A DNA stretch of 64,000 bases from Janthinobacterium sp051380875 (GTDB taxonomy: Bacteria; Pseudomonadota; Gammaproteobacteria; Burkholderiales; Burkholderiaceae_D): assembly GCF_051380875.1 (NCBI RefSeq), contig NZ_JBNYXW010000008.1, positions 1 through 64,000 on the forward strand. Reading direction: 5' to 3'. Both the position numbers and the translations under genes were made by a program. Below are positions 1-8,536 of this stretch, one piece after another; position 1 is the stretch's first letter, and each line of letters starts with the position of its first letter. The notes beneath the pieces are model-generated. The model did not search any database, was not told where the DNA came from, and saw nothing but the letters and a program-made list of their open reading frames with translations.

Positions 1-66
1 CCAGCTCCATGCTGAATGAAACAACTGTAAACCTCGCTTCCGCACCGGACCGGTTTCAGGTGATAA

Positions 67-109
67 ACCGGCCAAGATAGTTGTCGTCTACCGGCCAAGA
101 TAATTGTCG
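67..109. repeat. Tandem 20-bp repeats, possible IS21-family end
   Basis: Two copies of ACCGGCCAAGATARTTGTCG lie at 67-86 and 90-109 with a 23-bp period and one mismatch. Repeated terminal motifs like this are typical of IS21-family (istA/istB) ends, so this may be the edge of an element lying left of the window. No transposase gene is visible here. The rest of 1-280 shows nothing I recognise. Confidence 0.4.
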
Positions 110-280
110 CTCACCAATCAAGGTACTGCTAGCCAAATGACACCGATACACCCAATCACACACATGACTTGCTTGAGCAAGTTGCCAATGTTCAAGAATA
201 AACATCGGTTTCCCTGCACAAGCACAACCCTTTGAAAGCCTGACCGTTCATGCATTCGCCCTGAAGTGCGACTGAGCTGA

Positions 281-1807
281 CTATTTAAGTACGCGCTGCA
301 CCAACATCACGGCCGCGCCGACAATACCAACGGCGGCAACGATCCAGAAATAGTCCAGCGTCGCCAGCAAAGTCACCTGCTGCGTGAGCGACTGTGCCAG
401 TCCAGCGGAGGCCAGCGCGGCGGATTGGGCCGAGCCCGTCAGCGCATACGCCTCACTCAGCTGGCGCAGGGACTGTTCATACAGTGGATCACCCGCGACG
501 AAGTGCGTGTTCATTGCAGAGTAGTGCATTGCTGTGCGAGTTTGCAATCCCAACGTCGCGAGTGAGATGCCCAGGCTAGCGCCGAATTGCGCCAGCATAT
601 TCTTTACCTGCTGAGCATGTGAAAATACTGTTTCGTGATGCTGTACCTCACGGAACGTATGCATGGCGGTCGTTGCCAATACCAGCATTACAAACACGCC
701 ATAGGCAGCGAGCGCTGGAACGAAGTCGGTCCATAGATTAGCGCTAGGACTGAAGTTGGCGATACGCCAGCCAAAAATTGCCAAGGCGGTGAAACCAAGC
801 AGATAGTATTTTTTGGCCGCTGGTTTTTTGGGCAGAATAATCGCCATGACCATCCAGGTCAGTACAGTTGCCGCAAGGCCTGTGGCTTGCACCCGGCCGA
901 TCACCGCCCACGGAAAGCCCAAACCGCGCTGCAACAGGGCAGGCAACATGTAGTTGGTTGCCGCCATCAGCGCATAGCAGCCAGTAAAAAGCGCCACGCC
1001 ACTCCAGTAACGCTTGTTATGCAAACTACGAATGTCGAGCAAGGTACGTTTATGTGCATGCATGGCGTGGAGAAAGTACACCAACGCCATCAGCCCCAAT
1101 ACACCGGCAGAGGCCAGCATCGTAAAGTCGCCGTAAAAATCGTAGTAGGACCGCTGCAGGGCATATAGCACGACGAAGGTGGCTACGATCAGTACCATCA
1201 ATAAAACCGGATGGGATTCGGTATGCAATTCTCGCGCCGGCGTTTCTACCGGCAGACAGACCAATGATAGTAGTGCCGCGATGGCAGCCAGTACCATCAA
1301 AATGCCGAAAATCCAACGCCAGCTGTCATGTGAAATGGCCAGCGAAGACAGCAACGGCGCGCTGGCACTGCCGACCGCCAGGGCGGTGGCGAAATACCGG
1401 ATACCGGTGAAACGCGATGGGCTCGGTGGAAACAAATTCACCAGCACGCGCGCAGACGTCATCAGGGTACCGCCACCGATTGCCATGCAGATCCGGCCAG
1501 CCATGAATTGGAGATAGGTAGTGGACTGCGCACACACCGCTGCGCCGACCATGAAAAAGGCCAGAGACAACACAACAAACCGGCGCCAGCCCAAGCGCTC
1601 GGCAAACCACCGCTGTTTGGCGATCGCCGCGATTGCGACGCACGCATAGACGGCGCTGATCAGGCTAAACTCCTCGGGAGCCGCACCGATCTCGCCCATG
1701 ATGGGACCAGCGCCAAAAGCGATCATCCCGCTCTGTAAATACTCAATCGCCGTCAGCGTAAAGATGGTAAACAGCAGCAACTGCGGATAGCGCGGCATAT
1801 TCTGCAT
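281..1807 (-). CDS. DHA2-type MFS efflux transporter (EmrB-like)
   Basis: A 508-residue polytopic inner membrane protein with many hydrophobic helices, from the first at residues 10-32 to the last near 485-505. Length and pattern fit the 14-helix DHA2 drug:proton antiporters that pair with an HlyD-type adaptor. It is the last gene of a four-gene operon (marR, outer membrane factor, adaptor, pump) and starts 10 nt after the adaptor stop. It would supply the proton-driven step of a three-part efflux pump spanning both membranes. The substrate is unknown; aromatic acids or phenolics are plausible from the neighbouring catabolic genes, but that is inference. Some relatives are annotated as EmrB or fusaric acid pumps. 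Confidence 0.85.
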   Translation of the reverse strand: MQNMPRYPQLLLFTIFTLTAIEYLQSGMIAFGAGPIMGEIGAAPEEFSLISAVYACVAIAAIAKQRWFAERLGWRRFVVLSLAFFMVGAAVCAQSTTYLQFMAGRICMAIGGGTLMTSARVLVNLFPPSPSRFTGIRYFATALAVGSASAPLLSSLAISHDSWRWIFGILMVLAAIAALLSLVCLPVETPARELHTESHPVLLMVLIVATFVVLYALQRSYYDFYGDFTMLASAGVLGLMALVYFLHAMHAHKRTLLDIRSLHNKRYWSGVALFTGCYALMAATNYMLPALLQRGLGFPWAVIGRVQATGLAATVLTWMVMAIILPKKPAAKKYYLLGFTALAIFGWRIANFSPSANLWTDFVPALAAYGVFVMLVLATTAMHTFREVQHHETVFSHAQQVKNMLAQFGASLGISLATLGLQTRTAMHYSAMNTHFVAGDPLYEQSLRQLSEAYALTGSAQSAALASAGLAQSLTQQVTLLATLDYFWIVAAVGIVGAAVMLVQRVLK

Positions 1808-1817
1808 GATCGCACCC

Positions 1818-3017
1818 CTAGTTCGCGCTAGCGACCGAACTACCGGCCATGTTCATGGCGATGATCCGCGTAACGAGTGCCGCCGCGTCTTTTCCCTCTT
1901 GAGCAAACACCTCCGTTTCATAAGCATGAGCGGGATTGCCGGCCAACGCGAACGGCGTGCCATCGCGCTTGCTGGTATCGATACTTACCCGCATCGACAA
2001 ACCCAGCTGTAGCGGATTTTTGCGCACTTCATTCGGATCCAGGGCAATGCGTACCGGCAGCCGCTGTACTACTTTGATCCAGTTTCCAGTGGCATTCTGC
2101 GCCGGCATCAAGGAAAAAGCACTACCAGTGCCAGCCTCCTGGCCAATCACTTTACCCCGATACTTGACTTGGCGGCCGTAAGCATCGGCCGTCATTATGA
2201 CTGGCTGACCGGTGTGAATATAGCGCAACTGAGATTCCTTGAAGTTGGCCGTCACCCACAGGCTTTCCAACGGAATAATCGACATCATCGATACCCCTGC
2301 CGCCACACGCTGTCCCACCTGGACATTGCGCCGGGCCACAATGCCCCCCACTGGCGCAGGCACCACGGCGCGAGCTGCACCGATGTAGGCATCCTTAACC
2401 TGGGCCGAAACACTCAACACGTCGGGGTGGGTCGCCACAGTGGTGCCGTCCACATATGCTTGATTCGCAGCATACTGCTGCTCGGCCGATTTCAATGCCG
2501 CTGAGGCTGTACTGACGGCCTCGCTGGCATGCTCCAGATCCTCACCTGACACCGCGCCAGAGTGCAGCAGTCCACTACGGCGATCCATGTCGGCCTGTAC
2601 CTTTCTCAGTTCAGAGCGCCGCAGCTCCACAATCGCGCGCATCTGGGACGCCACCGCGTATTGGCTCCGAACCTGCCGTACGGTCTTGGCGAGCATCGCC
2701 TCGCTACGTTCCAGCGCCAATTGCGCATCAAGCGGATTGAGCCTGACCAACGACTGGCCAGCGCTAACGCGATCGGTATTATCGGCGCCGATGGCAACCA
2801 CCGTACCGGCAACTTGGGAGGTGACCTGAACGATGTTGCCTTCAACATAGGCATCCTCCGTTGTTTCCTCCTGCTGCGTCACGTGCGACCAGTAGAGCGC
2901 ATAGCCGCCACCGACCACGAGCGCGCCAATCATGGCGAGGGTCAGCAAGGTACGTCGGCGCTTTTCGCTGGACGCATGTTGAGTTGCCCCAGCAGCTTGA
3001 GTTGGGTGTGCATTCAT
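1818..3017 (-). CDS. HlyD-family periplasmic adaptor (EmrA-like)
   Basis: A 399-residue membrane fusion protein. One N-terminal transmembrane segment (about residues 23-43) is followed by a biotinyl-lipoyl-like half with the typical TTEDAYVEGN entry. Next come a long alpha-helical hairpin (about 90-190) and the second lipoyl/beta-barrel part. This matches EmrA-type adaptors that link an inner membrane MFS pump to an outer membrane channel. It lies 30 nt after the NodT-type channel gene and 10 nt before the MFS gene, so the three should be co-transcribed and form one complex. Confidence 0.88.
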   Translation of the reverse strand: MNAHPTQAAGATQHASSEKRRRTLLTLAMIGALVVGGGYALYWSHVTQQEETTEDAYVEGNIVQVTSQVAGTVVAIGADNTDRVSAGQSLVRLNPLDAQLALERSEAMLAKTVRQVRSQYAVASQMRAIVELRRSELRKVQADMDRRSGLLHSGAVSGEDLEHASEAVSTASAALKSAEQQYAANQAYVDGTTVATHPDVLSVSAQVKDAYIGAARAVVPAPVGGIVARRNVQVGQRVAAGVSMMSIIPLESLWVTANFKESQLRYIHTGQPVIMTADAYGRQVKYRGKVIGQEAGTGSAFSLMPAQNATGNWIKVVQRLPVRIALDPNEVRKNPLQLGLSMRVSIDTSKRDGTPFALAGNPAHAYETEVFAQEGKDAAALVTRIIAMNMAGSSVASAN

Positions 3018-3047
3018 TCAAAAATCTTTCTCAAAGTCATTCCAGAT

Positions 3048-4472
3048 TCAGTTCTGCGGAGCAAAGCCGCCGCCGAGCGAGCGTGCCAGGCCGATGTCCA
3101 GTTCGATAGCTCGCATATCAAGGTCGGATTGCTGGCGCTCGCTGGCCAGCTTTTGCAATTCGGCCGCCAATACCTGCAGGTAATTACCGACGCCACTGCG
3201 ATATCGTTGCAGCGCCAGGCCGTAGGCTTCATCAGCGGCAGTCACCGCTTCCTGCTGCATGGCGCGCTGCTCCTCAATACCGCGTAGTGATACCAGTTGG
3301 CTCACCACATCGCGTACCGCGTCAATCACGGTAGCGTTGTATTGTTCAACGGCGTAGTCGTATTCGGCATTCCTGCCGGCCAGGTTACTTTTCAACCGGC
3401 CACCGTCGAAGATAGGCAGGCTGAGCGCCGGCCCGATCCCGGTGATACGGCTGGCCGCATCATTAAAATTAGGGAACCCCAGGCTCTGCATCCCTATCAA
3501 TGCAGTCAGACTGATGTTGGGATAGAACTGCGCTTTCGCATTGATGATCTCCTTGCTTGCAGCCTCAACGCGCCAACGCTGTGCGACAATATCTGGCCGA
3601 CGACCGATCAGCTCCGCTGGAAGGGCGCTCGGCAGTAACGTTCCACGCGCTTCATGCATCGTAGGACGCATCAATGCCATGCCGCGATCCGGGCCCTGGC
3701 CTGACAAAGCTCCCAGCTCGGCCTTGCTTAGTTCTATCGATTCGTTAATTTGCGCAATCTGTACCTTGGCCGTTGGGACCAGCGACTCTGCCTGCTTTAG
3801 GTCGACCGCCGAATCAATGCGCGCGCGCACCCGCTGCTGAATCAGCTCCAGAATTCGCTGCCGTTGCTTCAATGTAGCGGTGGCAATGTCGAGCTGCTGA
3901 TGCGCCGTCTGCAGGCGTACGTAGCTGCGCAATATATTGGTGACAAGCACCAACCGGGAGGCATAAGCATCCACTTCAACCGCATGCGTCATGCCCACCG
4001 CCGCCTCAATCGCCGATTGATTCTTGCCCCAGAAGTCGAACTCGTAGGCGCCATTCAGCGTCGCCTCATTGACCCACTTCCATTGCCCCGCGACCGGCGG
4101 TGGCGTGGTGCCGTGGCCGCTGAACAACTGGCGATTATTTCTATCGGCAAATCCCGTCTGTGGCGCTCTGGCCGCTTCCGCGCGGCCGGCAATTGCTTCT
4201 GCCTGGCGCACGCGCGCCTGCGCCATTTTCAGCGATGGACTGCGCTTAAGCGCCTCTTCCATCAAGGTATTCAACTGAAGATCGCCATAGCGCTCCCACC
4301 ATTTTTCGGTGGGCCAGGCCACCGGAGACAGTGTCAACTTGCCCATGCTTGCCTTGGCCTGAAGTTCATCTGCGCCATGCAGCTTGGCGAGCGGTCCCAG
4401 GTCCGGGGCGGCACAGCCAGCCATGAGCAACATAAAGCCCAGTGATAAGCTGCACCTGTAGAAAAATTTCAT
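3048..4472 (-). CDS. NodT-family outer membrane efflux lipoprotein
   Basis: A 474-residue outer membrane factor of the TolC/OprM fold. The start at 4472 is chosen because it places a lipoprotein signal at the very N-terminus: MKFFYRC, a hydrophobic stretch, then the lipobox LMAGC. An in-frame ATG 12 codons upstream would bury this signal. Two repeated OEP domains follow, with the usual coiled-coil regions rich in Arg, Gln and Ala and a conserved PDIVAQRWRVEAA stretch. It would form the exit duct for the HlyD/MFS pair encoded downstream. It lies 42 nt after marR, and a copy of the MarR operator sits in that gap. Confidence 0.88.
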   Translation of the reverse strand: MKFFYRCSLSLGFMLLMAGCAAPDLGPLAKLHGADELQAKASMGKLTLSPVAWPTEKWWERYGDLQLNTLMEEALKRSPSLKMAQARVRQAEAIAGRAEAARAPQTGFADRNNRQLFSGHGTTPPPVAGQWKWVNEATLNGAYEFDFWGKNQSAIEAAVGMTHAVEVDAYASRLVLVTNILRSYVRLQTAHQQLDIATATLKQRQRILELIQQRVRARIDSAVDLKQAESLVPTAKVQIAQINESIELSKAELGALSGQGPDRGMALMRPTMHEARGTLLPSALPAELIGRRPDIVAQRWRVEAASKEIINAKAQFYPNISLTALIGMQSLGFPNFNDAASRITGIGPALSLPIFDGGRLKSNLAGRNAEYDYAVEQYNATVIDAVRDVVSQLVSLRGIEEQRAMQQEAVTAADEAYGLALQRYRSGVGNYLQVLAAELQKLASERQQSDLDMRAIELDIGLARSLGGGFAPQN

Positions 4473-4484
4473 ATAAACAACTCT

Positions 4485-4499
4485 TTGCTTAGGCAAATA
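4485..4499. promoter_or_regulatory. Second MarR-type operator, marR-nodT gap
   Basis: TTGCTTAGGCAAATA repeats exactly the 15-mer at 5001-5015 in the marR promoter. Its core, TTGC-4-GCAA, is an inverted repeat. It lies 12 nt upstream of the outer membrane factor start, so a bound repressor could block transcription entering the pump genes or an internal promoter. Confidence 0.6.
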
Positions 4500-4514
4500 T
4501 AAAGGCAAAAAAAA

Positions 4515-4970
4515 TCAGGGTTTGTCGGCGTTGTCCAACAGGCGCTGCAACAGCGACTGCAACAGTAAAGCTTCGTCGACCGAAAAGTCAGTGAGAAAAC
4601 GTGTGTAGACCTTGGCGATCAGCGGCATGATCTGGGGCGACAAATGATGCCCTTTCTCAGTAAGCTCGACCAGTACCTGCCGGCGGTCAATGTCATCGCG
4701 CACGCGCCGGACAATGCCTTTTGCCTCCAGGCGGTCCAATAGGCGGGACATCGGCCCCGCTTCAATACCGGCAAAGGCGCAGAACTCATTGACAGTGCGC
4801 GCACGGCCCCGCATGGCTGCAATGACAACAATGAACTGGGCCGAAGTTAGCTCCAACGACGCCAGTTCCGTCTCAAGCGTAGCGAATATGACGTTGCGCA
4901 GAGAATTGATCATGCTACCCAAGCCTCCGCTGATCAGATAATCAATACCAATTTCGCCACCCTGCTGCAT
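4515..4970 (-). CDS. MarR-family repressor of the efflux operon
   Basis: A 151-residue winged-helix regulator. The start at 4970 (MQQGG) is preceded by AGGAGT four bases upstream; the longer in-frame start at 5012 falls inside the operator and is rejected. The centre carries the MarR DNA-binding region, including FCAFAGIEAGPMSRLLDRLE and the wing residues RRVRDDIDRRQVLVELT. It is the first gene of the efflux operon. The same 15-bp operator in its own promoter and before the next gene argues for autorepression, relieved when a small, probably phenolic, ligand binds. The ligand is inferred from the family. Confidence 0.9.
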   Translation of the reverse strand: MQQGGEIGIDYLISGGLGSMINSLRNVIFATLETELASLELTSAQFIVVIAAMRGRARTVNEFCAFAGIEAGPMSRLLDRLEAKGIVRRVRDDIDRRQVLVELTEKGHHLSPQIMPLIAKVYTRFLTDFSVDEALLLQSLLQRLLDNADKP

Positions 4971-4993
4971 ACTCACTCCTATGGATAAAGCGA

Positions 4994-5022
4994 ATATTAC
5001 TTGCTTAGGCAAATACTTTCAA
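4994..5022 (-). promoter_or_regulatory. marR operon promoter with operator in the spacer
   Basis: On the minus strand a -35 box TTGAAA (5017-5022) and a -10 box TAATAT (4994-4999) are separated by exactly 17 bp. The inverted repeat TTGCCTAAGCAA (5001-5012) fills most of the spacer. A protein bound there would occlude RNA polymerase, which is the classical MarR autorepression layout. The AGGAGT ribosome site and ATG follow at 4970. Confidence 0.65.
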
Positions 5023-5072
5023 GTAAACAATCAATCCAACTAAGCCGCGTTAGAGTTGGATGAGGTTTCAAA

Positions 5073-5753
5073 TTAAATTTGAGGCGCCAGCCACAGTTTG
5101 AAATCATCCACCATGGCCACGTTCAGCGTGTGGCTGGCCTGATACTCATGGTATTGCAGCGGCACTTTATAGCCGTCGAGCACTTGCTTGGCGTTGCGGG
5201 CGAAGTGAATGCCCAGTTTGTCATCCTGCACGCCGTGGCTGACGAAAGCCCGCACCTTCTGCAATGCTGGTCCAGGCTGGACCAAAGGCAGCACTTCCGG
5301 CATTATCCTGCCACTGAAAAGACCAAAGCCGACGATCTTTTCCGGCGCCGTCAGGCCAACGCTGGCGCTCATAATGCCACCTTGGCTAAAACCGGCGATC
5401 CAGATACGCGCCGGATCGATCTCATGCTGTTGCGGCAGCTGCCCGATAAAGCTCAGTAGTTTCTGGCGCGCCTGGTTGGCTTGCATTGGATTGATGGAGG
5501 GTCCACTATTGGTGAAATGCACCTGGAACCAGCCAAACTGCATCACCCCGAATTCCAGCGGCCCACGTGCCAGCACCACCGTCAGGCGTGGGTCCAAATG
5601 CTTCGCCATCTCGATAAAACCAAGCTCATTAGCGCCTACGCCGTGCAGCAAAATCAGACATGGCGCCTTGCCCTCCCCGCTTTCACCGGGACGCACCCGA
5701 TAGGTTAATCCGGATATAGGCTCGATCAGCGTTTCGTTCAGTTTGTCCGTCAT
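5073..5753 (-). CDS. Phospholipase/carboxylesterase-family hydrolase
   Basis: A 226-residue cytoplasmic alpha/beta hydrolase of the Abhydrolase_2 (carboxylesterase) type. It shows the oxyanion-loop motif LHGVGANE (about 36-43), the nucleophile elbow GFSQGG (Ser123), an Asp in HGVQDD (about 179) and the catalytic His in ASHTLN (about 208). The start at 5753 follows an AAGGA site and removes a poorly conserved 16-residue extension. It is the gene after the DODA-type dioxygenase, which ends at 5767, and both read leftward, so they are probably co-transcribed. The substrate is unknown; small aryl or acyl esters are usual for the family. Confidence 0.85.
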   Translation of the reverse strand: MTDKLNETLIEPISGLTYRVRPGESGEGKAPCLILLHGVGANELGFIEMAKHLDPRLTVVLARGPLEFGVMQFGWFQVHFTNSGPSINPMQANQARQKLLSFIGQLPQQHEIDPARIWIAGFSQGGIMSASVGLTAPEKIVGFGLFSGRIMPEVLPLVQPGPALQKVRAFVSHGVQDDKLGIHFARNAKQVLDGYKVPLQYHEYQASHTLNVAMVDDFKLWLAPQI

Positions 5754-5766
5754 CTTGATTCCTTTC

Positions 5767-6552
5767 TTAGTTAAATGCGTACGCGTCCATCGCCAGCACA
5801 CCGTGTTCTATGCTGGAGTGCAGCAGTTGCGCCTTGGCGCCGGAGCCGGCCGCGCCCATCGCGACAAATAGCGGTAGCAAATGTTCCTCACTCGGATGAT
5901 TTTATACGGCCGACGGTGCGCGCTTCCGGTAGTCAAGCAGAGCATCGTGATCGCCCGCTTCCAGCCGCTCGCGCATCCATACTTCGAATTCTCGAACCCA
6001 AGCTGGCGCCGGCGCATCAACCGCCTGGCCACGGAACTCATACAAGTTATGCGTCAGCGAGCCAGAACCAATCACCAGCACGCCCTCGTGACGCAATTGC
6101 GCCAGCGCCCGACCCAGCATTTCATGCGCCGCAGCACCGGCACCACGCACCAGCGAAATCTGCATCACTGGGACCTCGGCCTCAGGATAAATCAGGCTCA
6201 ACGGGACCCAGCAACCGTGGTCCAACCCGCGCTGCGCGCTGCGACCAACGGGAATGCCGGCCGCCTCGAACAATGCCGCGGCCTGTTCAGCGATTTCAGG
6301 CGCGCCGGCGGCATGGTATTGAATATCGAACAAAGCTTTAGGAAAGCCGCCAAAATCGTGAATCGTGGCGGGCTGCTCGGCCAGCGATACCTCAGGCGCT
6401 CCGATGGTTTCCCAGTGCGCAGAAAATACGACGATGGCTTTCGGCCGCGGCAGGCTCTCGGCCAAGCCCTGCAGGAAGCGTCGTGCAGGACTATCCTGCA
6501 ATGCCAGCATGGGCGATCCGTGGGAGACAAAAATGGTGGGTAGCGGAGACAT
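5767..6552 (-). pseudogene. DODA-type extradiol dioxygenase (YgiD-like), in-frame TAA
   Basis: This encodes a class III extradiol dioxygenase of the 4,5-DOPA dioxygenase family, beginning MSPLPTIFVSHGSP after an AGGTG site. Metal-ligand regions are present: SHGSP near residue 11, FSAHWE near 44, and LDHGCWVP. Codon 217 (5902-5904) is TAA. Reading on in the same frame gives 44 further residues, starting NHPSEEHLLPLFVAMGAAG and ending at a TAA at 5767, which is the conserved C-terminus of the family. The full frame is 261 codons, the usual family length. The gene is therefore intact apart from one nonsense codon, and the 216-residue product would lack its C-terminus. It is divergent from a LysR gene that probably controls it. 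A sequencing error is possible. Confidence 0.82.
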
Positions 6553-6658
6553 GGTGCACCTCGATTGAAAAGATGGGGCCATCTTAAACGGGTTTAAAAG
6601 GTTGATAAATGGTCGCACAGTGACTAGACTATTTCTATTTGATTGACAATGGTAGGCT

Positions 6659-7543
6659 ATGGATCTGTTTTCTTCTATGCGAATGTATGTTGCGGTGGTT
6701 GATGGTGGCAGTTTTGCGGCGGCCGCCGAGAAGCTGGAGATTTCCAGGGCGATGGCCTCGAAGCAAATTCAGAAACTCGAAGAACACTTGGGTACACGGC
6801 TACTGAACCGCACCACCCGCCGCTTGAGCCTGACCGAGACCGGCCGCGAGTTCTATGAGCGCAGTACGCAGATCATGCATGATGTGGAAGAAGCCGAGCA
6901 GGTAGCTGGCCAAATGACGCGCATGCCTCAAGGTGTGTTGAGGGTGACGATCCCGCTTTCCTATGGGCAGCATCGCCTGGCATCCCTCATTGGTGATTAC
7001 GCGCGAGCCTACCCGCAGGTGCAACTCGATATCTCGCTGAGCGATCGGAAGGTGGACCTGATCGAAGATGGGTTCGATTTGGCGATCCGCATCGGCGCGA
7101 TGGCCCAGTCAGATCTCATCGCCCGCAAGATCGGTGGCGTACGCAGTATTGTTTGTGCCAGTCCTGCCTACGTGGCGCAACACGGCGCGCCGCAAAACCC
7201 TGAAGAACTGAAGCGGCATGCTTGCCTTGGCTATACACTGACAGGTAGCGGCTCCGACTGGCGCTTTGAAACGCCAGATGGCTCTCTGATCGTTCCGATA
7301 AGCGGCCCCATTCGCGCAGACAACGGTGACATCATTCGGCTGGCGGCATTGAGTGGCGCCGGCATCCTGTTCCAACCACACTTTATTGTCGATGAGGACC
7401 TTGCGGCTGGTCGCCTGATACAGCTGCTGCCGGGATGGCAATCGGCGGAACTCGGCGTATACGCGGTCTACCCCAGCCGCAAACATCTGTCGGCCAAGGT
7501 GCGCACCTTTGTGGACTTTCTGGCCGCTGCGCAGGAGAGCTAA
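6659..7543 (+). CDS. LysR-family regulator next to DODA-type gene
   Basis: A 294-residue LysR regulator. The N-terminal winged HTH (MDLFSSMRMYVAVVDGGSF through NRTTRRLSLTETG) is followed by a periplasmic-binding-like effector domain (about 90-294). It starts at 6659 after a TAGG site and is divergent from the DODA-type dioxygenase gene 106 bp away. This is the usual arrangement for an activator of the neighbouring gene. It belongs to the DsdA/CrgA-like branch (MDLFSSM, then RLLNRTTRRLSLT), which often controls quinone or aldehyde stress genes. Its 3' end overlaps the convergent LysR gene by 4 nt. Confidence 0.9.
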   Translation: MDLFSSMRMYVAVVDGGSFAAAAEKLEISRAMASKQIQKLEEHLGTRLLNRTTRRLSLTETGREFYERSTQIMHDVEEAEQVAGQMTRMPQGVLRVTIPLSYGQHRLASLIGDYARAYPQVQLDISLSDRKVDLIEDGFDLAIRIGAMAQSDLIARKIGGVRSIVCASPAYVAQHGAPQNPEELKRHACLGYTLTGSGSDWRFETPDGSLIVPISGPIRADNGDIIRLAALSGAGILFQPHFIVDEDLAAGRLIQLLPGWQSAELGVYAVYPSRKHLSAKVRTFVDFLAAAQES

Positions 7544-8439
7544 CCTGAGCCCTTGCGCGTACCAAACGCGGCGACAGCAAATTCAATGAAACTGCGCAGT
7601 TTGGGGATCATCTGCCGATCCGGCGCATACAGCAGATGGAGCGGCCGGGTCGGTGGGTGATACTTTGGCAGCACGCGCACCAACCGGCCAGCATCGATTT
7701 CCGGCTCGACCAGTTCAGCAGGCTGCAGCAACAGCCCCATGCCGGCACGCGCGGCCATCAACAGCGCCTCGCCGCTGTCGATCATCAAACGGTCTGTAAC
7801 GGGTACAGTCATCAACCCTTCCGGTCCGTCAAAACTCCAGTGTGTGCGCAACTCCGTGTAGGCGAATCCCAGACATTCATGACTGACCAGGTCCAATGGT
7901 GATTTGATCGGCGCGTGCGCCTTCAGATAGCCCGGCGCGGCGCACAGGATCAGCCGGTATGGTGCCAAGCGACGCGCAATGCGGCTGCTGTCGGGCAATT
8001 CGCCAACGCGAAACACTGCGTCTGCCCCCTCCTCCAGCGCGTCGACATAGCGGTTGACCAGCGACACTTCGACTTGTACCTCCGGATAGGTGTCCATGTA
8101 CTCGGTCAGGCGCGGCATCAGCGCATGAATGCCGAAGCTGACCGGAGCGTTGATGCGTAAGCGCCCGCTGGGCCTGGCCTTGCTTTCTGCTGCCAAACCT
8201 TCGGCGGACTCCACTTCCGACAGAATCAGCTTCACTTTCGCGTAATAGCTGGCGCCGATCTCAGTGAGACGCTGCCGTCGCGTCGTGCGGTTGAGCAGAC
8301 GTACTCCCAGGTGCTGCTCCAGCATATGCACATGCTTGCCGACCAGTTGTGGCGACATGCGAAACACCTCGGCGGCAGACGAAAAGGAACCCAGTTCCAC
8401 TGCCTTGGCAAACACCGCCATGCTCAACAATCTATCCAT
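7540..8439 (-). CDS. LysR-family regulator
   Basis: A 299-residue LysR regulator, with the HTH in the first 65 residues (MDRLLSMAVFAKAVELGSF, NRTTRRQRLTEIG) and a substrate-binding-type domain after it. I start it at the ATG at 8439 (MDRLL), which has GGGTG upstream, rather than the GTG three codons earlier. It is divergent from the secreted alpha/beta hydrolase gene that starts 97 bp away and probably regulates it. It converges with the 6659 LysR gene with a 4-nt overlap. It is related to the other CrgA-type LysR proteins in the window but not a close duplicate. Confidence 0.9.
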   Translation of the reverse strand: MDRLLSMAVFAKAVELGSFSSAAEVFRMSPQLVGKHVHMLEQHLGVRLLNRTTRRQRLTEIGASYYAKVKLILSEVESAEGLAAESKARPSGRLRINAPVSFGIHALMPRLTEYMDTYPEVQVEVSLVNRYVDALEEGADAVFRVGELPDSSRIARRLAPYRLILCAAPGYLKAHAPIKSPLDLVSHECLGFAYTELRTHWSFDGPEGLMTVPVTDRLMIDSGEALLMAARAGMGLLLQPAELVEPEIDAGRLVRVLPKYHPPTRPLHLLYAPDRQMIPKLRSFIEFAVAAFGTRKGSG

Positions 8440-8536
8440 TAGAAACACCCCATTTCAAGTGACCAATTTTATTCGATATTTATCTCTTCTCGTTTAGAGT
8501 TCAGACTGGGGGCTTCACACACTTAAAATCATAAAT

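Noticed and set aside
4971..5012. Longer MarR start at 5012
   Set aside because: It would lie inside the operator and upstream of the -10 box; the ATG at 4970 has AGGAGT at ideal spacing.
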